The notes beneath the pieces are model-generated. The model did not search any database. It was not told the origin of the DNA and was given only the letters and a program-made list of their open reading frames with translations. From contig CACFJR010000011.1 in assembly GCA_902566755.1 (NCBI GenBank), positions 1 through 38,691 of the forward strand: a DNA stretch of 38,691 nucleotides. The letters are read 5' to 3'. Each line of letters starts with the position of its first letter. Position 1 is the first letter of the stretch. The position numbers and the translations under genes were made by a program. Shown piece by piece: positions 35,362 to 38,691 of the stretch. The DNA is from an uncultured Pelagibacteraceae bacterium (GTDB lineage: Bacteria; Pseudomonadota; Alphaproteobacteria; Pelagibacterales; Pelagibacteraceae).

Positions 35362-35553
35362 ATGAAAAACCCATTAAAGTTTTTTCAAGAGGTAAAACAA
35401 GAAGCTTTTAAAGTTACTTGGCCAACTGGCAAAGAAACTGTTCAAGGAACTATAATGGTTGCGATAATGGCAATAATTGCATCATTATTTTTTTTATTAA
35501 TTGATCAATTTTATAAATTTTTTTTAGATATTATTCTTAACATAGGACTTTAA
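35362..35553 (+). CDS. secE: Preprotein translocase subunit SecE
   Basis: A 63 aa SecE of the short, single-membrane-helix type. An N-terminal amphipathic stretch with EVKQEAFKVTWPTGKET (about 11-27) contains the conserved VTWP. The membrane helix is about residues 33-60. SecE holds SecY in the SecYEG channel. AGGAG at 35351-35355 is a good ribosome site. The stop overlaps nusG by one base. Confidence 0.95.
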   Translation: MKNPLKFFQEVKQEAFKVTWPTGKETVQGTIMVAIMAIIASLFFLLIDQFYKFFLDIILNIGL

Positions 35554-36083
35554 TGAAAAACTGGTATATCATTCAATCACACTCAAGCTTTGAGAATAAA
35601 GTAGCTCAACTAATTAAAGAAGAGGCTGATAAAGCTAAAATATCTGATAAATTTGAGGAAATTGTAGTTCCAACTCATGACGTAACCGAAGTAAAACGAG
35701 GTAAAAGAGTTCAAAGAAAAAAGAAGTATTTTCCGGGATATGTGTTAATTAAGAGCGAGATGGATAACAATATTTACCATATGATTAAGGGTATAAAAAA
35801 AGTAAGTGGATTTTTAGGGAGCAAGGGCATTCCCGTCCCTGTATCAGATAAGGAAATTGAAAAAATTTTAGGTCAAATCAAAGATGGTGTTGCGCAATCG
35901 AAATCAACAATAGATTATTCTGTAGGTGAAAAAGTTCAAGTTGTGGACGGTCCTTTTGCATCCTTCTCTGGTATGATTGAGGATATCGATGAGGATAAAT
36001 CAAGAGTAAAAGTTTCAGTTTCTATTTTTGGAAGACCAACTCCTGTAGATTTAGAATTTAATCAAATTGAGAAAGTAAGCTAA
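35553..36083 (+). CDS. nusG: Transcription termination/antitermination protein NusG
   Basis: A 176 aa NusG. The NGN domain starts [15 protein letters not shown] and has the [13 protein letters not shown] segment (about 55-67) that contacts RNA polymerase. The C-terminal KOW domain has [16 protein letters not shown] (about 125-140), which binds NusE or Rho. It lies between secE and rplK in the usual order, with one-base TAATG overlaps on both sides. Confidence 0.97.
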   Translation: MKNWYIIQSHSSFENKVAQLIKEEADKAKISDKFEEIVVPTHDVTEVKRGKRVQRKKKYFPGYVLIKSEMDNNIYHMIKGIKKVSGFLGSKGIPVPVSDKEIEKILGQIKDGVAQSKSTIDYSVGEKVQVVDGPFASFSGMIEDIDEDKSRVKVSVSIFGRPTPVDLEFNQIEKVS

Positions 36084-36511
36084 TGGCTAAAAAAGAAATA
36101 AGTGGATATGTAAAGTTACAAATAAATGGAGGTCAAGCTAATCCTGCACCTCCAGTTGGACCTGCTTTAGGTCAAAGAGGTATAAATATTATGGAATTTT
36201 GTAAAGCTTTTAATGAAAAAACAAAAAACTTTATGGGCAAACCAGTCCCTGTAGTAATAACTGTTTATAAAGATAAAAAATTTGATTTCATTATAAAATC
36301 ACCTCCTGCATCGCACTTTATAAAAGAAGCAGCAAAATTAAAAAGTGGTTCACAAGAACCAGGAAGAAATATCGTTGCATCAATTACAAAAAAACAAGCA
36401 GAAGAAATAGCTAAAAAGAAAATGGTTGATTTAAACGCTCATGATTTAGAAGAGGCTGTTAAAATAATAGCTGGCTCTGCAAGATCAATGGGTATTGAGG
36501 TAAAAGATTAA
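36083..36511 (+). CDS. rplK: 50S ribosomal protein L11
   Basis: A 142 aa L11, part of the GTPase-associated centre. The N-terminal domain has [21 protein letters not shown]-type sequence (about 8-28); the C-terminal RNA-binding domain ends with [11 protein letters not shown]. Length is normal. One-base overlaps connect it to nusG and rplA. Because the intergenic leader is missing, any L1 feedback site would have to lie inside coding sequence. Confidence 0.98.
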   Translation: MAKKEISGYVKLQINGGQANPAPPVGPALGQRGINIMEFCKAFNEKTKNFMGKPVPVVITVYKDKKFDFIIKSPPASHFIKEAAKLKSGSQEPGRNIVASITKKQAEEIAKKKMVDLNAHDLEEAVKIIAGSARSMGIEVKD

Positions 36512-37200
36512 TGAGTTCAAAAAGATTTAAAAAACTCCCAAAAAATACGAATATTTTAAAGGCTGAGCCCATAAATAATTTATTATCTAAAGTTAAGGGA
36601 AATTGTACTACAAAGTTTGATGAGTCTCTTGATATAAATATTCTAATTAACAACAAGCAAAAAAAAAATGAAATTAATTTAAGATCTATGGTTAATCTTC
36701 CAAGCGGTACAGGCAAAAAAGTAAAAGTTGCTGTTGTATGCGAGGAAGGAAAATTAAAAGAGGCAAAGGACTCTGGTGCAGATCTCGTTGGTGGGGATGA
36801 CTTAATTGAAAAAATAAAAAATGGAGAAATGAATTTTGAAAAATTAATTTGCTCATCATCTATGATGATTAAATTATCAAAGTTAGGTAAAGTTTTAGGA
36901 CCTAAAGGTTTAATGCCTAATCCTAAGTTGGGAACAGTCACAGAAAAAATCGGCGAAGCAGTTAAGAATGCAAAAGCTGGTCAAGTCGAATTAAAAAACG
37001 ACAAAGACGGAAACATTGGCCTCAGTATAGGAAAAAAATCTTTTTCTGACGAAAAATTAATCAAAAATTTCAATGCAGTCATTAGTTCACTCGAGAAAGA
37101 AAAATCAAACCTTACAATTAAAGGTGATTTAATTAAATCTACTTATATTACTTCCACTATGGGTGTTTCATATAAAATTAAATTAGAAAAGAGCTTTTAA
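36511..37200 (+). CDS. rplA: 50S ribosomal protein L1
   Basis: A 229 aa L1, an rRNA-binding protein of the stalk at the E site. The segments LPSGTGKKVKVAV (about 69-81), the KLGKVLGPKGLMPNPKLGTV signature (about 128-147) and the C-terminal STMGVSYKI are present. Length is normal (about 230). It overlaps rplK by one base and ends two bases before rplJ. Confidence 0.98.
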   Translation: MSSKRFKKLPKNTNILKAEPINNLLSKVKGNCTTKFDESLDINILINNKQKKNEINLRSMVNLPSGTGKKVKVAVVCEEGKLKEAKDSGADLVGGDDLIEKIKNGEMNFEKLICSSSMMIKLSKLGKVLGPKGLMPNPKLGTVTEKIGEAVKNAKAGQVELKNDKDGNIGLSIGKKSFSDEKLIKNFNAVISSLEKEKSNLTIKGDLIKSTYITSTMGVSYKIKLEKSF

Positions 37201-37202
37201 TT

Positions 37203-37712
37203 ATGATGAGCAAAGAAAAAAAACAAGTTTACATTAGCGAGATGTCTTCTCAGCTAGACAAAGCAGAAGCTGTTATTGTCGCACATTATCAAGGCTTAAC
37301 AGTAAAACAACTTGATGACTTAAGAAAAAAAATGCGTGAACACGGAATTCAATTTAAAATAACAAAAAATAGAATAACAAAATTAGCATTGGAAAAAACT
37401 AGCAGAAAAGATTTATCAAATTTATTCTCAGGACCAACAGCTGTTGCAATGTCAGATGACGCAATAACTTCAGCAAAAATTTTAACTAATTTTTCAAAAG
37501 AGAATCAAAATCTAAAAATTCTTGGTGGTATAATGGGTAAGGATCTATTAGATGTTGCAGGTGTTAAAAATATTGCAACTTTACCGACACTAGACGAGGC
37601 AAGAGCAAAAATCGTTGGTATTTTAAGCTCTCCAGCACAAAAAATCGCAAGTATTTTGCTTGCACCTGGCTCAAAAATCGCTATTTTAGCGCTCGAAAAA
37701 TCAAAAAAATAA
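37203..37712 (+). CDS. rplJ: 50S ribosomal protein L10
   Basis: A 169 aa L10, the base of the L7/L12 stalk. It shows VIVAHYQGLTV (about 24-34), FKITKNRITKLAL (about 51-63), GPTAVAM and the C-terminal helix that binds L7/L12 dimers. ATG 37203 and ATG 37206 are adjacent and either may be used. There is no ribosome site and only two bases after rplA, so the leader used elsewhere for L10 autoregulation must overlap rplA if it exists. Confidence 0.97.
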   Translation: MMSKEKKQVYISEMSSQLDKAEAVIVAHYQGLTVKQLDDLRKKMREHGIQFKITKNRITKLALEKTSRKDLSNLFSGPTAVAMSDDAITSAKILTNFSKENQNLKILGGIMGKDLLDVAGVKNIATLPTLDEARAKIVGILSSPAQKIASILLAPGSKIAILALEKSKK

Positions 37713-37729
37713 CTTAGGACATATTTAAT

Positions 37730-38104
37730 ATGGCGGACTTAAATAAAATCATAGACGAACTATCAAAATTAACTGTTGTAGAAGCAGCAGAACTATCAAA
37801 ACAACTTGAAGAGAAATGGGGTGTTACTGCAGCAGCAGCAGTTGCAGCACCAGCAGCAGGAGCGGCAGCTGGAGGAGCACCTGCAGAAGAGAAAAGTGAA
37901 TTTACGGTTGTACTAGCTTCAGCAGGGGATAAAAAAATTAACGTTATTAAAGAAGTTAGAGCAGTTACAGCACTTGGTTTAAAAGAAGCTAAAGACTTAG
38001 TTGAGGGTGCACCAAAAGAAATTAAATCTGGTGTAAGCAAAAAAGATGCCGAAGAGATGAAGAAAAAACTTGAGGCAGCTGGCGCTAAAGTAGAGCTTAA
38101 ATAA
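37730..38104 (+). CDS. rplL: 50S ribosomal protein L7/L12
   Basis: A 124 aa L7/L12 stalk protein. The N-terminal dimer domain ([16 protein letters not shown]) is followed by an Ala/Gly-rich hinge (about residues 36-52) and the C-terminal factor-binding domain with [20 protein letters not shown]. The Ala-rich hinge uses GCA/GCT repeats and is the most GC-rich stretch nearby. TTAGGA shortly upstream may serve as ribosome site. A stem-loop and rpoB follow. Confidence 0.98.
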   Translation: MADLNKIIDELSKLTVVEAAELSKQLEEKWGVTAAAAVAAPAAGAAAGGAPAEEKSEFTVVLASAGDKKINVIKEVRAVTALGLKEAKDLVEGAPKEIKSGVSKKDAEEMKKKLEAAGAKVELK

Positions 38105-38121
38105 AGTATTAAAAAATTATA

Positions 38122-38148
38122 GGCTGTTTTAATTTTTTTAAAGCAGTT
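38122..38148 (+). terminator. Stem-loop in the rplL-rpoB spacer (attenuator or RNA processing site)
   Basis: CTGTTTTAA (38124-38132) pairs with TTAAAGCAG (38138-38146), nine pairs with one G-U, around a five-T loop; two more G-U pairs can be added outside. There is no T-run after it (TTGGAATAA follows), so it is not a full intrinsic terminator. E. coli has a partial terminator and an RNase III site in the same spacer, which makes a role in setting rpoB level plausible. Confidence 0.5.
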
Positions 38149-38155
38149 GGAATAA

Positions 38156-38691
38156 ATGCAATTATCTTTTACTAAAAAAAAAAATATTAGAAAAAACTTT
38201 GGCAAATTAAAAGAAAGCTTATCAATACCCAACCTAATAGAAGTTCAAAAGAATTCATATAAAGAGTTGACAGATTATAAAGAAGATGTAGCTCCACAGT
38301 TTGTCAAGGGTTTTGACCGTGTATTTAAAAGTATTTTTCCGATAGAGGATCTTAACGACAAAGCAACATTAGAATACATAAGCTACAGATTAGAGAAACC
38401 CAAATTTGATGTAGAAGAATGCATACAGAGGGGTCTTACTTACTCTTCAGCACTTAAATGTAATCTACGTTTAGTTGTTTACGAAATAAATCAAGAAAAT
38501 AACACTAAAGATATTTTGTCAGCAAAAGAACAAGAAGTTTACATGGGAGAAGTCCCGATGATGACTAACAGTGGTACTTTTATTACGAATGGTGTTCAGC
38601 GTGTAGTAGTTAATCAAATGCACAGAAGCCCTGGTGTATTTTTTGATCACGACAAAGGTAAATCACATGCCAGTGGAAAATTATTGTTCAA
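38156..38691 (+). CDS. rpoB: DNA-directed RNA polymerase beta subunit, N-terminal part
   Basis: The first 178 codons of rpoB; the gene runs off the right edge. The start MQLSFTKKKNIRKNFGK is followed by IPNLIEVQKNSY (about 25-36), SYRLEKPKFDVEEC and the GEVPMMTNSGTFITNGVQRVVVNQ-type block (about 131-154) with HRSPGVFFDHDKGK, all typical of bacterial beta. The GGA in TTGGAATAAATG is at most a weak ribosome site. Confidence 0.98.
   Translation, partial: MQLSFTKKKNIRKNFGKLKESLSIPNLIEVQKNSYKELTDYKEDVAPQFVKGFDRVFKSIFPIEDLNDKATLEYISYRLEKPKFDVEECIQRGLTYSSALKCNLRLVVYEINQENNTKDILSAKEQEVYMGEVPMMTNSGTFITNGVQRVVVNQMHRSPGVFFDHDKGKSHASGKLLF

Noticed and set aside
35069-35374. Open frames antisense to the tuf end and to tRNA-Gly/tuf start (33923-34204)
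   Set aside because: They run through tRNA genes on the opposite strand and contain the translated tRNA string that often misleads gene callers.
36459-36941. A 160-codon open frame antisense to rplA
   Set aside because: It is a shadow of the rplA coding pattern, with no ribosome site and no family features.
37714-38232. A 172-codon open frame antisense to rplL and the rpoB start
   Set aside because: Its Ala/Ser-rich product mirrors the rplL hinge codons; rplL and rpoB are certain on the other strand.

Overview
The window is a 38.7 kb chromosomal piece of a very AT-rich, tightly packed bacterium. The proteins look alphaproteobacterial: class II DAHP synthase, a purS/purQ/purL split, a BolA plus CGFS-glutaredoxin pair after purL, and rlmB next to tRNA-Tyr/Gly and tuf. 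Genes are short, rich in Lys, Asn and Ile, and separated by few bases. Together this suggests a streamlined marine alphaproteobacterium of the SAR11 (Pelagibacterales) type. That placement is inferred from content and style, not from a marker-gene comparison.

Layout. 1-1854 (+) holds the end of nrdA and all of nrdB. 1851-7130 (-) is an operon read gph, prpD, prpB, prpC and a membrane-anchored SGNH hydrolase, covering the core of the 2-methylcitrate cycle. 7202-9637 (+) carries an acetyltransferase-only GlmU and GlmS. 9698-17347 (+) is a metabolic run: DAHP synthase, nadE, cysS, citramalate synthase, a DUF1989 protein and a TrmJ-like tRNA methyltransferase. 17388-18005 (+) is rpsD behind a near-consensus promoter. 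18008-25202 (-) is one long operon read sfsA, map, purB, purC, purS, purQ, purL, bolA, grxD. 25225-27374 (+) has a CinA-domain protein, an AIG2-like protein and azlC/azlD, followed by tRNA-Leu and nadK to 28309.

28318-32844 is a small surface-glycan module: a GT-C membrane glycosyltransferase, a dolichyl-phosphate-mannose-synthase-like GT2, a GDP-mannose-dehydratase-like SDR and a sugar C-methyltransferase type protein. It is the most accessory-looking part of the window. tRNA-Thr and rlmB (both -) follow. Then comes the conserved translation and transcription block: tRNA-Tyr, tRNA-Gly, tuf, tRNA-Trp, secE, nusG, rplK, rplA, rplJ, rplL and the start of rpoB, which runs off the window.

Almost everything is core metabolism or information processing. 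No mobile elements, CRISPR arrays, rRNA genes or toxin systems were seen, and no stretch over 300 bases lacks a gene. The longest gene-free gaps are 29818-29980 and 33702-33835; both contain possible RNA structures. I did not find a clearly new multi-gene system. The best leads are the half-length GlmU, competing hairpins around the tRNA/tuf and tRNA-Trp/secE junctions, near-leaderless starts (rpsD, nadK), the small glycan module, and the widespread one-base TAATG gene overlaps.
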